64,000 nucleotides of DNA from Bostrychus sinensis (Eukaryota > Chordata > Actinopteri > Gobiiformes > Eleotridae), in NCBI GenBank assembly GCA_020698575.1, contig CM036245.1, positions 1,718,620 to 1,782,619 of the forward strand, written 5' to 3'. Positions 44,152 through 54,409 of the stretch are shown piece by piece. The first letter of the stretch is position 1. Each line of letters begins with the position of its first letter. The position numbers and the translations under genes were made by a program. The notes under the pieces are model-generated. The model worked only from the letters and a program-made list of their open reading frames with translations. It had not been told where the DNA came from and did no database searches.

Positions 44152-47100
44152 CTGTGGAAACATAACAGTCACACACATCTGCTCTTTAACGTTTACATTA
44201 CCTTGAAACAACAAGACAAAAGCATTCAGTCTCTCATTTAACACCTCCTCACAGCTTTCTGCTCCTTTTCAGTCTGAGAAACCTACACACACTTGAGCCA
44301 ATCACAGTAGAGAGCTCACACACTTCAGCCAATCACAGTAGAGAGCTCACACACTTCAGCCAATCACAGTGGAGAGCTCACACACTTCAGCCAATCACAG
44401 TGGAGAGCTCACACGCTTTAGCCAATCACAGAGGAGAGCTCACACACTTCAGCCAATCACAGTAGAGAGCTCACACACTTCAGCCAATCACAGTGGAGAG
44501 CTCACACACTTCAGCCAATCATAGTGGAGAGCTCACACGCTTTAGCCAATCACAGAGGAGAGCTCACACACTTCAGCCAATCACAGTAGAGAGCTCACAC
44601 ACTTCTGCCAATCACAGTAGAGAGCTCACACACTTCAGCCAATCACAGTAGAGAGCTCACACACTTCAGCCAATCACAGTAGAGAGCTCACACACTTCAG
44701 CCAATCACAGTAGAGAACTCACACACTTCAGCCAATCACAGAGGAGAGCTCACACACTTCAGCCAATCACAGAGGAGAGCTCACACTGCTTTAGCCAATC
44801 ACAGAGGAGAGCTCACACGCTTTAGCCAATCACAGAGGAGAGCTCACACGCTTTAGCCAATCACAGAGGAGAGCTCACACACTTCAGCCAATCACAGTAG
44901 AGAGCTCACACACTTCTGCCAATCACAGTAGAGAGCTCACACACTTCAGCCAATCACAGTAGAGAGCTCACACACTTCAGCCAATCACAGTAGAGAGCTC
45001 ACACACTTCAGCCAATCACAGTAGAGAACTCACACACTTCAGCCAATCACAGAGGAGAGCTCACACACTTCAGCCAATCACAGAGGAGAGCTCACACGCT
45101 TTAGCCAATCACAGAGGAGAGCTCACACGCTTTAGCCAATCACAGAGGAGAGCTCACATGAGTGAACCAATTAAAGAAAAGTATTTCACAATTTTTAGGG
45201 TTAGAATCAAATTTTAATCAACTTTTAAATACATTTTAAAAGTTTTAGTAGAGTAAGTCTGAGTCTAATGTGAGTTAGTCTGGTTTATTCTGGTTTAGAC
45301 TGGGTAAGTTTGGTTTATTCTGGTTAGTCTGGTTTATTCTGGGTTAGAGCTGGGTTAGTCTGGTTTATTCTGGGTTAGAGCTGGGTTAGTCTGGTTTATT
45401 CTGGGTTAGAGCTGGGTTAGTCTGGTTTATTCTGGGTTACAGCTGGGTTAGTCTGGTTTATTCTGGGTTACAGCTGGGTTAGTCTGGTTTATTCTGGGTT
45501 ACAGCTGGGTTAGTCTGGTTTATTCTGGTTCAGATCTCTGGGTTAAATAGTTCTCTGGGTTAGTTATAAATACAACTCTAAATACATTCAAACCACATAA
45601 ACTCCATTAAGGCCGACAGACAAGGCCTGGTCCAGTCAGTCCTCCAGGATCCGGTTCAGAACCGGGCTCTGTTTGGGACATAGGACAAAGTTAGCCCGAG
45701 TCAGAACCAAACACAACACAGGGGTCCAACATTAGCTGTTAACGTCAAAGATTTACGCGTCATTTATGTTTTACAGAGTTACATTAACATCTGAAGAGAG
45801 CCCTGACTCAAACTGAGGTCTAGTCCTGATTTTAGACCCAGTTTAGTCCCGGTTTAGACCTGGTCTCAAAATACAGATGTGTTCCTCTGAGTGAGTGCAG
45901 TGCAGGGCCTGTACCTGACTGTGGACTGGCTGGTCCTGGTTTGGGGCCAGTCTCAGTGGGACTGTGGACCCAGACTGGACTGAACTGGAGCCCTGGTCTG
46001 GTCCTGAGGCGGCAGAGCTGTGACCTGGAGGATTGGAACATATACATAGGCTGTGTCCGAACGTCATCCCTAATCCCTATATAGTGCACTATATAGTGGT
46101 CACGCCATTTTGTAGTGGTGTCCGAATGTCTAGTGGATAAAAAATAATGCACTCAAAATTTCCCACAATTCATTTTGAAAAGTAGTGGACAGTGATGGTC
46201 ACTAGAGGTCAGTATAGACCAGAATGCTTTGCGAGTTTCGGAGGAGAACAGCGGGAATGCGACAGGACTTTAAACTGTACACAACACGTCTGAATGAAAC
46301 CAGTTAGAAACGCCTTTTTTACTTCTGTCACGTCGTAATCGCAAATAAAAAGCTCTTAAATAAACCGCTGCAGTGTAAAATTGCTAACGTTAGCTTACCC
46401 AGCATTCAGCCCCCCTTACGTAAGGCACAGAGCTGCAATAATCCACTCTGTTTTATTCATTATAGCGATAATTCATGTTAAATATTACACATATGACTAA
46501 TATTTATCTATAAATACTAAAACATCAAGTGAGTGTGGTCAGGCTTTATCACAGAAGAACATTATCAGCAGAGTTTCACTGACCTTTTTTTAACACAAAC
46601 GTCAGAGTCACGTGATCACGTGAGGGGAAAAATAGTGTGCGAGTCTGAATCATTCACAAAATGAGTGCACTATAGTCCACTATATAGTGTTGGACTATAT
46701 AGTTATTGAGGGATTAGGGGCTAGGGGTGACGTTCGGACACAGCCATAGATATTCATGCTTAGATGCTAACCACAGGCTAATCAGGCTAACGAGGCTAAC
46801 GAGGCTAAAACAGCGTTACCTCTGACCCTGTGGGTCATGTGACCTCCATGCGGCGTCACCGGTGACATCATGATGACATCATAGGGGGGCGGGCGCTTCA
46901 CGGGGGAGGGGCACGCTGATTGGCTGCGTCTGTAACTGTGAGGGACAGGGGAGGGGCCTGAGCGGGATGTGAGGGGCGGAGCTGAAGCCCGCCCGGAGCT
47001 GGTGACTGTGAATGAGTCCGAGTCTTGGTCCATGTCTTGGTCCAGGGCTCGCTCCAGACTCTCCAGGCTCCGCTCCCGTCTCTGGTCTGTGTCCTTCCTT

Positions 47101-50100
47101 TGGTCTCTGAAGTCCCTTTGGTCTCTGAAGTCCCTCTGGTCCCTGCCTTTGGTACTCTCAGGCTTCACTGGGTCTAGGGTCTCTCTCCAGTCCGGTCTTC
47201 GGTCCCGGCGGAGGCTGTGGTACTGTTTCTGGTGGAAGTCCGGCCTAAGGTCCGGCTCTGAGTCTAGTCTCCTCTCTCTGAAGTCCGTCCTCACTCTCAC
47301 GTCCCTGCGTCGTTCTTTGCCCCGCTCTGGGTGGATTTGGTCCACGCTCTGGCTCCACTCAGATCTCCGGTCTGGTTTAACCCGGTCCTGGTTGTGGACT
47401 GGGTCTGAGGTCCTGCGGACCCGTGGTTCTGGTCTAGACCCGGGGTTCTTTTGTGTTTTTGGCCTTGGATCCTGGCGAAAGAAGTCTCCAAGGGCGGTTT
47501 CTAATGGCGTGAGAGGAGACTCGTCAGAGGTCTGCGGTGAGGTCCAGTCCAGGGCCTGGGTCTGGTTCTGGGGGAAGACCAGCAGCGGGGGTCTGTGGCT
47601 CAGGAGGTTTGGGAACGGGGTGGGGACCGTCTTGGGACCGCTGGAGTCCAGGGCGAAGGTCATCTCCTCGTACACCCCTTCATCCTGCTCTGGGTCTCCA
47701 TCCGGGTCCCGGTCCTGGTTCCGGTCTGGGTTCTGGTTTGGGCCCATCTCGATGTAGACCGGCTCGTCCTCATTGGTGGCGTCTGATTGGTCCAGTGACC
47801 TACTGTCGCCATGGTTACCACGCTGTGATTGGTCAAAGCAGCAGCTGAGCTGAGTGCTGGGGTTCCGCCGAGGTTTGGGTGGAGGCTGCTTCTCAGAACC
47901 AGGACCTGCACCAGAACAAGACCAGTGATGATGAAATTGTTCTGTTTTGTTCTATTTTAATTTCTTTAACTGTACTAACTGTAATAACAAACTGTATTAA
48001 CTGTAACTGTAATAACTATTAACTGTACTAACTGTAATAACAAACTGTATTAACTGTAACTGTAATAACTCTAACTGTAATAACTGAAACTGTATTAACT
48101 GTAACTGTAATAACTTTAACTGTATTAACTGTACCTGTAATAACTGAAACTGTATTAACTGTAACTGTAATAACTGTAACTGTAATAACTGTAATAACTA
48201 ACTGTATTAACTGTAACTGTCATTACTGTATTAACTAATTGTATTAACTCTAATAACTCTATTAACTGTAACAACTAATTGTATTTACTGTAACTGTAAT
48301 AACTATTAACTGTATTAACTGTAATAACTATTAACTGTAACTGTAATAACTAACTCTATTCACTGTAATAACTGTAATAAATAACTGTATAAACTGTAGC
48401 TGTAATTAATGTATTAACTCTAACTGTAATAACTAGGTGTATTAACTGTAACTGACTGTATTAAGTGTAACTCTTAACAACTGTAATAATTGTATCAACT
48501 GTAATAACTGTAATAACTGTATTAATTGTATTAACTGTAATAACTGTACTAACTGTAATAAGTGTAGGAGTATTGGACCACTGCTGAAATTCTAAAAAAG
48601 CTGACATTCCTTTAGGAGACGAGAAGTCTGCTCTTACCAAGGATGCGGAACAAAGACATATATCTGTCCTATACCAACTACAGACCAATAAATATGCCAG
48701 AAGAGGTCTCCTCTCTTCTCTAATAAGAACCAGGGACCTGGCACAAACGGCACCACAGATGGAACCAGATAATTAACCTACGCCTTTGTCCACCCCAACA
48801 AAGTTATGCGTATTAAAAGACTTTATATGCATTAACATGTTACTTTACAGGAAAATGTCATAGCTATGTTTTGTGCAAACTGTTGAAATCATAATGTTTA
48901 TTATTGGTTGGATATATGCTTATTCAGTATCATTATTCACCAGTATGTTTATGTTGCTACAAATGTTCCAATATAAATGTAACATGTTTTTAAAAGTGTG
49001 TAAATTGAAGTGGAGTAAGACACATTTCTTTTTCATGACATTTACTTTGTGTCTAGCAAAGGTAATTTGAATCCTCTCCACTATCAGTACAGAGGGGCCC
49101 TACCAGAGACACCCCCTTTTCCAGTCTTATCTTGGGGTGCGGTCCGCATTCCTCAGTCTTGTCTTGTCTTAATCTTAGTCTTGGTCTTAGTCTTGGTCTT
49201 TGCCTTTGTCTTGTCTCGTCTCCATCTTTCCTTCATCTTTTAAGTCTAATTTTTCCTTTCTTTTCGTCATTTTGTTGCGTTAAGTTTACTTTGCCGGTGG
49301 TAACATCTTTTCACGATATGTCGCCAAACTTTTGTTCAAGTATCATTTTGTAGTTTATTTTGAAAAGCCTCGCGCCGCGAAACATCCGCCAGCTTTAAAA
49401 GTCGCTGCCTTGACCAAAGCAGCTATTTTAATAAGTTATACTTCTAAAGTTTTGAATCGCTGTGAAAGGATTTTTATTGAATTTTTCATTTGGCATTAAA
49501 AGGGGCATTTGCCATACTCTGAGACTTTGACGCTGCCTTACGCTGACAACAGTTAAACTCTCCCTGAGCGATATCACGTTCGCTGTTAACGGGACACCTG
49601 GCGACAGTCTTATGGAGCTTGGAGATCAAATCATGACCCGCAGCTTGGGACCGGGAAGACCAGCCCTGCTACACCCCACGGCTCTAGAGGAAGGACCAAC
49701 ATCCGAGCCCCTGGCTGAAACCGGAGGCTGGCTGTCGTCACCGCCCTTCCCCTCCTGCTCTGAAGTACGGTAGACCAGTGTTATGTGACAGACTTGGCGC
49801 TTATAGTCTCAGAGTCTATTCCCTTATTCCTAAATTTTCAATAATCTAAATAATGTCAATTTATAACTTACTCCACTGCAATTCATCATTAGTTAATCAG
49901 TAATTCTGCATAAAGGTTCTGTTCAAAATTACATTCCTTTCAATATTTACCCGTATACTATTCTGCCTTATTGTGTAAATAAACGTTAGACTTAATCTAA
50001 ATTACGTTGAGTTTGGTGATCTTTATCTATTACACTGAGTCAATCCTGGTCAATCCTTCCCTCTTAAGACATTAGTTTAGGTGTTTTAATCTGCACGTTA

Positions 50101-53100
50101 GCGCAAGGCTAACTGGTACCAATGCGGAGTTATTACTCTTAACCTTTGTCTTAGTTCAGTGTATATATTTTTATATATGTACGCTACATAAGTGTATTAA
50201 TTGTATTAACTGTAACTTTAATAACTGCAATGACTGTAATTTTTGTATTAATCCTACCCTAATACAGACTCTACAGCAAACTGAACCTTAATACAGACAT
50301 GGATTGCTTTCCTCAGACAGCTCTTCCTCCAGCCCCTCTTTCTTCCCAGACTCGTACCTTCTGCACTAGCCTCGGTCTCAGAGCTGCAGCTCAGTTTTGT
50401 TCCTGGGTCTCTGCGTGGTTTGGGTGGAGGTCGTCTCCTCAGGCTCTGATTGGTCAGGTCATCTTGGTCCCATTGGCTCTGAATGGCCGGTTCATACTGG
50501 TCCCAGTGGTTCTGATTGGTGAGTTCATACTGGTCCCATTGGTTCTGATTGGCCGGCTCGTCCTGGACTGAGTGAAGGGACTGTGAGCGAACGCTGAAGC
50601 CCTGAGATGGAGTACGATCCTGGGGAAACGGCATCGTCATGAAGCCCAGCCTGAAGCAGCCACAGCAGCAAAAATCATAGGTTTACAGGTGTACACGTCA
50701 CAGGTGTAAACATCACAGGTATAAATGTCAGAGGTGTAAACAGTACAGGTGTAAACATCACAGGTGTAAACATCACAGGTGTAAACGTCACAGGTATAAA
50801 CGTCACAGGTGTAAATGTCACAGGTGTAAACATCACAGGTGTAAACATCACAGGTGTAAACGTCACAGGTATAAACGTCACAGGTGTAAATGTCGCAGGT
50901 GTAAACATCACAGATGTAAACGTCGCAGGTGTAAACGTCGCAGGTGTAAATGTCACAGGTGTAAACAGTACAGGTGTAAACGTCACAGACGTAAACGTCA
51001 CAGGTATAAACGGCACAGGTGTAAATGTCACAGGTGTAAACGTCACAGGTGTAAACATCACAGACGTAAATGTCACAGGTGTAAACGTCGCAGGTGTAAA
51101 TGTCACAGGTGTAAATGTCACAGGTGTAAATGTCACAGGTGTAAACGTCGCAAGTGTAAATGTCACAGGTGTAAACAGTACAGGTGTAAACATCACAGAC
51201 AGTAAATGTCACAGGTGTAAACAGTACAGGTGTAAACATCACAGACGTAAATGTCACAGGTGTAAACATCGCAGGTGTAAATGTCAAGTGTAAATGTCAC
51301 AGGTGTAAATGTCACAGGTGTAAATGTCACAGGTGTAAACATCGCAACAGTAAACATCGCAACTGTAAACGTTGCAGGTGTAAACGTTGCAGGTGTAAAG
51401 GTCGCAGCTGTAAAGGTCGCAGCTGTAAACATCACAGGTGTAAACATTACCAGTATCAACACAACACCAAAATTGTTTGTTTTTGTTACTTTGTCTAATT
51501 TTGTGTTTTTGTGAGTTGTCTCCCTCTAGGGGGCATGTTTGAGTTGTCAGTGTAATCCTAAATAATATTGAACTTTAAAGTTTTGAAACCTACATTATTT
51601 GGGATTTCGTAATAAACACCTTTTTTTTATTTTTTGCTCATCTTTTTGTGGAGCGTCAGGCCTTTTTGTTCAGTCACCATAAAACCAGGAATAAAAACAA
51701 AACTGACTCAACTACAACAGATGAAATCAAACATCTGGTCCTCTGCGTCCTCTGCACCCTCTGCATCCTTTGAATCCTGTTCTCTCACACCAACTAACTT
51801 CATTTTCTCTTTTGCTAAATCCATCTTACTCTAGGCCTCCAGTTCTAACCTCAGCCTCACCCTCTGTACCCATATATCCTCTATCCTTCCTCTGTGCCCA
51901 TATATCCACTGTTCCTCCTCTGTGCCCATATATCCTCTATCCTTCCTCTGTACCCATATATCCACTGTTCCTCCTCTGTGCCCATATATCCTCTATCCTT
52001 CCTCTGTACCCATATATCCTCTATCCTTCCTCTGTACCCATATATCCTCTATCCTTCCTCTGTACCCATATATCCTCTATCCTTCCTCTGTGCCCATATA
52101 TCCACTGTTCCTCCTCTGTGCCCATATATCCTCTATCCTTCCTCTGTACCCATATATCCACTGTTCCTCCTCTGTGCCCATATATCCTCTATCCTTCCTC
52201 TGTACCCATATATCCTCTATCCTTCCTCTGTACCCATATATCCTCTATCCTTCCTCTGTACCCATATATCTTCTATCCTTCCTCTGTACCCATATATCCT
52301 CTATCCTTCCTCTGTACCCATATATCCTCTATCCTTCCTCTGTAACCATATATCCTCTATCCTTCCTCTGTAACCATTTATCCACTGTCCCTCCTCTGTG
52401 CCCATATATCCACTGTCCTTCCTCTGTGCCCATATATCCACTGTTCCTCCTCTGTGCCCATATATCCACTGTCCTTCCTCTGTGCCCATATATCCACTGT
52501 TCCTCCTCTGTGCCCATATATCCACTGTCCTTCCTCTGTGCCCATATATCCACTGTTCCTCCTCTGTACCCATATATCCTCTATCCTTCCTCTGTGCCCA
52601 TATATCCTCTATCCTTCCTCTGTACCCATATATCCTCTATCCTTCCTCTGTACCCATATATCCTCTATCCTTCCTCTGTACCCATATATCCTCTATCCTT
52701 CCTCTGTGCCCATATATCCTCTATCCTTCCTCTGTACCCATATATCCTCTATCCTTCCTCTGTGCCCATATATCCTCTATCCTTCCTCTGTGCCCATTTA
52801 TCCACTGTCCTTCCTCTGTGCCCATATATCCACTGTCCCTCCTCTGTGCCCATATATCCTCTATCCTTCCTCTGTGCCCATATATCCACTGTTCCTCCTC
52901 TGTGCCCATATATCCTCTATCCTTCCTCTGTACCCATATATCCTCTATCCTTCCTCTGTACCCATATATCCTCTATCCTTCCTCTGTACCCATATATCCT
53001 CTATCCTTCCTCTGTACCCATATATCCTCTATCCTTCCTCTGTGCCCATATATCCTCTATCCTTCCTCTGTAACCATTTATCCACTGTCCCTCCTCTGTG

Positions 53101-53965
53101 CCCATATATCCACTGTCCTTCCTCTGTGCCCATATATCCACTGTTCCTCCTCTGTGCCCATATATCCACTGTCCTTCCTCTGTGCCCATATATCCACTGT
53201 TCCTCCTCTGTACCCATATATCCTCTATCCTTCCTCTGTGCCCATATATCCTCTATCCTTCCTCTGTGCCCATATATCCTCTATCCTTCCTCTGTACCCA
53301 TATATCCTCTATCCTTCCTCTGTACCCATATATCCTCTATCCTTCCTCTGTACCCATATATCCTCTATCCTTCCTCTGTACCCATATATCCTCTATCCTT
53401 CCTCTGTGCCCATATATCCTCTATCCTTCTTCTGTACCCATATATCCTCTATCCTTCCTCTGTACCCATATATCCTCTATCCTTCCTCTGTAACCATTTA
53501 TCCACTGTCCTTCCTCTGTGCCCATATATCCACTGTTCCTCCTCTGTGCCCATATATCCACTGTCCTTCCTCTGTGCCCATATATCCACTGTTCCTCCTC
53601 TGTCCCTCTGATGGACTCATGACCTAATACTGTCCATCCTTGTCACAAAAAGAACAGAAATAGCTCCAGCTCTGCTCCAGTCTGTTACACAGTCCCGCTG
53701 GATCAGACCTGGTCTTACTGGAACCTGTGGATCTGGTCTTGCTGGTACCTGTGGACCTGGTCTTGCTGGTACCTGTGGACATGGTCTTGGTGTCTCTTCT
53801 CCTGGATGAAGACCCGGTTCTTCTGGACCCGGACTCGGTCACTTTCTCTGGAGATGTCGGAGGCGTTTTGGATCACCAGGTCATCGTAAGTCCGGAGTCC
53901 AAGGTCCTCCACGTACCTCAGGAAGTCCACCAAGACCGAGCAAGAATGGGAGTCCATCTTTAGAC
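43930..53965 (-). CDS. nyap2: nyap2-like gene, five exons, PI3K-adaptor phosphoprotein
   Basis: Neuronal adaptor of the NYAP family, which when tyrosine-phosphorylated binds PI3K p85 and links it to the WAVE1 actin machinery. Exons on the minus strand are 53965-53773, 50650-50358, 47905-46820, 46024-45915 and 44151-43930. All introns are GT-AG and all phases match, giving 631 codons plus stop from ATG 53957, near the roughly 650 residues I recall for mammalian NYAP2. Key features are LRTYDDLVIQNASDI in exon 1, LGFMTMP and GFSVRSQSLHSV plus PPPKPRRDP in exon 2, PPPKPRRNPSTQLS and the YxxM sites VYIEM (Y210) and VYEEM (Y238) in exon 3, PFPNLLSHRPPLLVFP and SDESPLTPLE, and the C-terminal ERKRVLCREI and HWDTEI. 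The N-terminal string favours NYAP2 over NYAP1 from memory. Mid-exon 3 is unusually Arg/Asp-rich. Confidence 0.85.
44280..45160. repeat. 31-bp minisatellite with CCAAT motifs, nyap2-like intron 4
   Basis: About 28 copies of GAGAGCTCACACACTTC plus AGCCAATCACAGTA. A block of about seven units is duplicated (44420-44720 resembles 44850-45050). Each unit carries AGCCAATCA, an NF-Y-like CCAAT box. Confidence 0.95.
45240..45540. repeat. About 32-bp minisatellite, nyap2-like intron 4
   Basis: Around nine copies of GTCTGGTTTATTCTGGGTTA followed by GAGCTGG or CAGCTGG. Confidence 0.93.
45915..46024 (-). CDS. nyap2: nyap2-like exon 4 (small)
   Basis: Acceptor CCTCCAG|G at 46025/46024; donor AGTCAG|GTACAG at 45915/45914; 110 nt. 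It supplies the 1-to-0 phase step needed between exons 3 and 5 and encodes SAASGPDQGSSSV to PVHSQ. Weakly conserved, so the call rests on splice sites and phase. Confidence 0.75.
46049..46745. mobile_element. 697-bp MITE with 18-bp perfect TIRs
   Basis: GGCTGTGTCCGAACGTCA (46049-46066) is the exact reverse complement of 46728-46745. The inner arms (CTAATCCCTATATAGTGCAC) also pair loosely. A 3-bp ATA flanks both sides. Superfamily uncertain. It lies in intron 3, ending 23 bp before the exon 4 acceptor. Confidence 0.85.
46820..47905 (-). CDS. nyap2: nyap2-like exon 3 (large)
   Basis: Acceptor GGTGCAG|G at 47906/47905; donor CAGAG|GTAAC at 46820/46819; 1086 nt. Holds the second PPPKPRR motif, both YxxM PI3K-binding tyrosines, the FPNLLSHRPPLLVFP block and KRPPPYD near its end. 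The region 47170-47500 is rich in RD, DR and DQR dipeptides (RDQRDFRDQRDFRDQR is a duplicated unit). Confidence 0.9.
47950..48560. repeat. TAACTGTAA microsatellite, nyap2-like intron 2
   Basis: Irregular TAACTG, TAATAACTG and TATTAACTG units. It continues at 50190-50250 on the other side of the LTR insertion. Confidence 0.9.
48563..50188. mobile_element. Solo LTR, 1626 bp
   Basis: Starts TGTAGGAGTATTGG and ends ACGCTACA, giving TGTAG/CTACA short inverted ends. TAAG flanks both sides (48559-48562 and 50189-50192). AATAAA near 49976 suits an LTR polyadenylation signal in the + direction. It interrupts the TAACTG microsatellite, whose two halves flank it. No internal retroelement genes, so it formed by LTR-LTR recombination. 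Superfamily unassigned. Confidence 0.75.
50358..50650 (-). CDS. nyap2: nyap2-like exon 2
   Basis: Acceptor GCTTCAG|G at 50651/50650; donor GAAG|GTACG at 50358/50357; 293 nt. Encodes LGFMTMPFPQDRTPSQGFS and the first PPPKPRRDP motif. Between them is a lineage-specific 33-bp coding minisatellite (three WDQ units, about residues 84-118), which has no counterpart in the mammalian protein as I know it. Confidence 0.88.
50685..51455. repeat. 15-bp minisatellite, nyap2-like intron 1
   Basis: About 50 units of CACAGGTGTAAACGT with frequent T/C and A/G variants and a few insertions (for example near 51195). The unit is a multiple of 3, so long open frames on both strands are artefacts. Confidence 0.96.
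51456..51850. other. Intron 1 sequence without recognised features
   Basis: AT-rich. No element ends and no splice-supported exon seen. Confidence 0.5.
51853..53608. repeat. 28-bp minisatellite, 1.75 kb, nyap2-like intron 1
   Basis: About 62 units of CCCATATATCC followed by TCTATCCTTCCTCTGTA, or the ACTGTCC/ACTGTTCCTCC variant. The two variants are arranged in blocks, and a long block (52380-52800) recurs at 53070-53290. With a 28-bp unit, all three frames stay open, giving spurious ORFs up to 409 codons. Confidence 0.97.
53773..53965 (-). CDS. nyap2: nyap2-like exon 1 (first confident coding exon)
   Basis: Acceptor TTGCTCAG before 53965; ATG at 53957. Encodes VDFLRYVEDLGLRTYDD and LVIQNASDI. 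The donor CCACAG|GTACC is at 53773/53772. The same CCACAG|GT string recurs 24 bp and 48 bp further on, so longer in-phase versions of the exon are possible. The presence of an acceptor means that at least one upstream exon exists. Confidence 0.85.
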
Positions 53966-54409
53966 CTGAGCAAGACCAAGACTAAGACTAAGAGACAGGG
54001 CTGACCAATCAAAGTAGAGACAGAGCTGGCCAATCAGAGAAGAGAACTGTTGACATGCATAAGTGACAGGCAAAGTGGGAAATATCTTATTTATTGCTTA
54101 CTTACGAGGCAGAATGCCTAGTGCTATTTAGGGTGAAATATATATTTTGTTACTTGAAAGATTAGGACCAAGCAACATTTCAGCCATTTTCAATTATTTT
54201 TCTGACTTTTGTGCACACAAAAATAAAAACATAAATATATTAAAACTCTAACTAAAAAGGTGTTTATTCTGCTTCCGTCTGAATGAGATACTAAGTGCTG
54301 ATACTTCATGGTTTGGTTTCATTTCTTTGGGCGGAACAATCACAGAAAGACAGACCAATCAGAGAAATGAGACAAAGCACCACTGACATAACCCAAACCA
54401 ACATGATGG
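53966..54409. other. Sequence upstream of nyap2-like exon 1, nothing recognised
   Basis: Presumably part of the first intron. It contains two GGCCAATCA-type motifs near 54000-54045 but no exon-like open segment with splice sites. Confidence 0.45.

Noticed and set aside
46969..47757. 262-codon plus-strand ORF
   Set aside because: Antisense shadow of nyap2-like exon 3, which has matching splice sites and conserved motifs.
50254..50357. Extension of the exon 2 reading frame beyond the donor (KRGWRKSC and onward)
   Set aside because: The GAAG|GTACG donor gives correct phase to exon 3, and the extension has no NYAP similarity.
50637..51287. 216-codon minus-strand ORF with YTCD repeats
   Set aside because: The 15-bp unit is a multiple of three, so the repeat is open in several frames. 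It lies in an intron of the nyap2-like gene.
51770..53627. Proline-rich ORFs of 383-409 codons
   Set aside because: The 28-bp minisatellite is open in all three frames with the same peptide. No non-repeat coding sequence.
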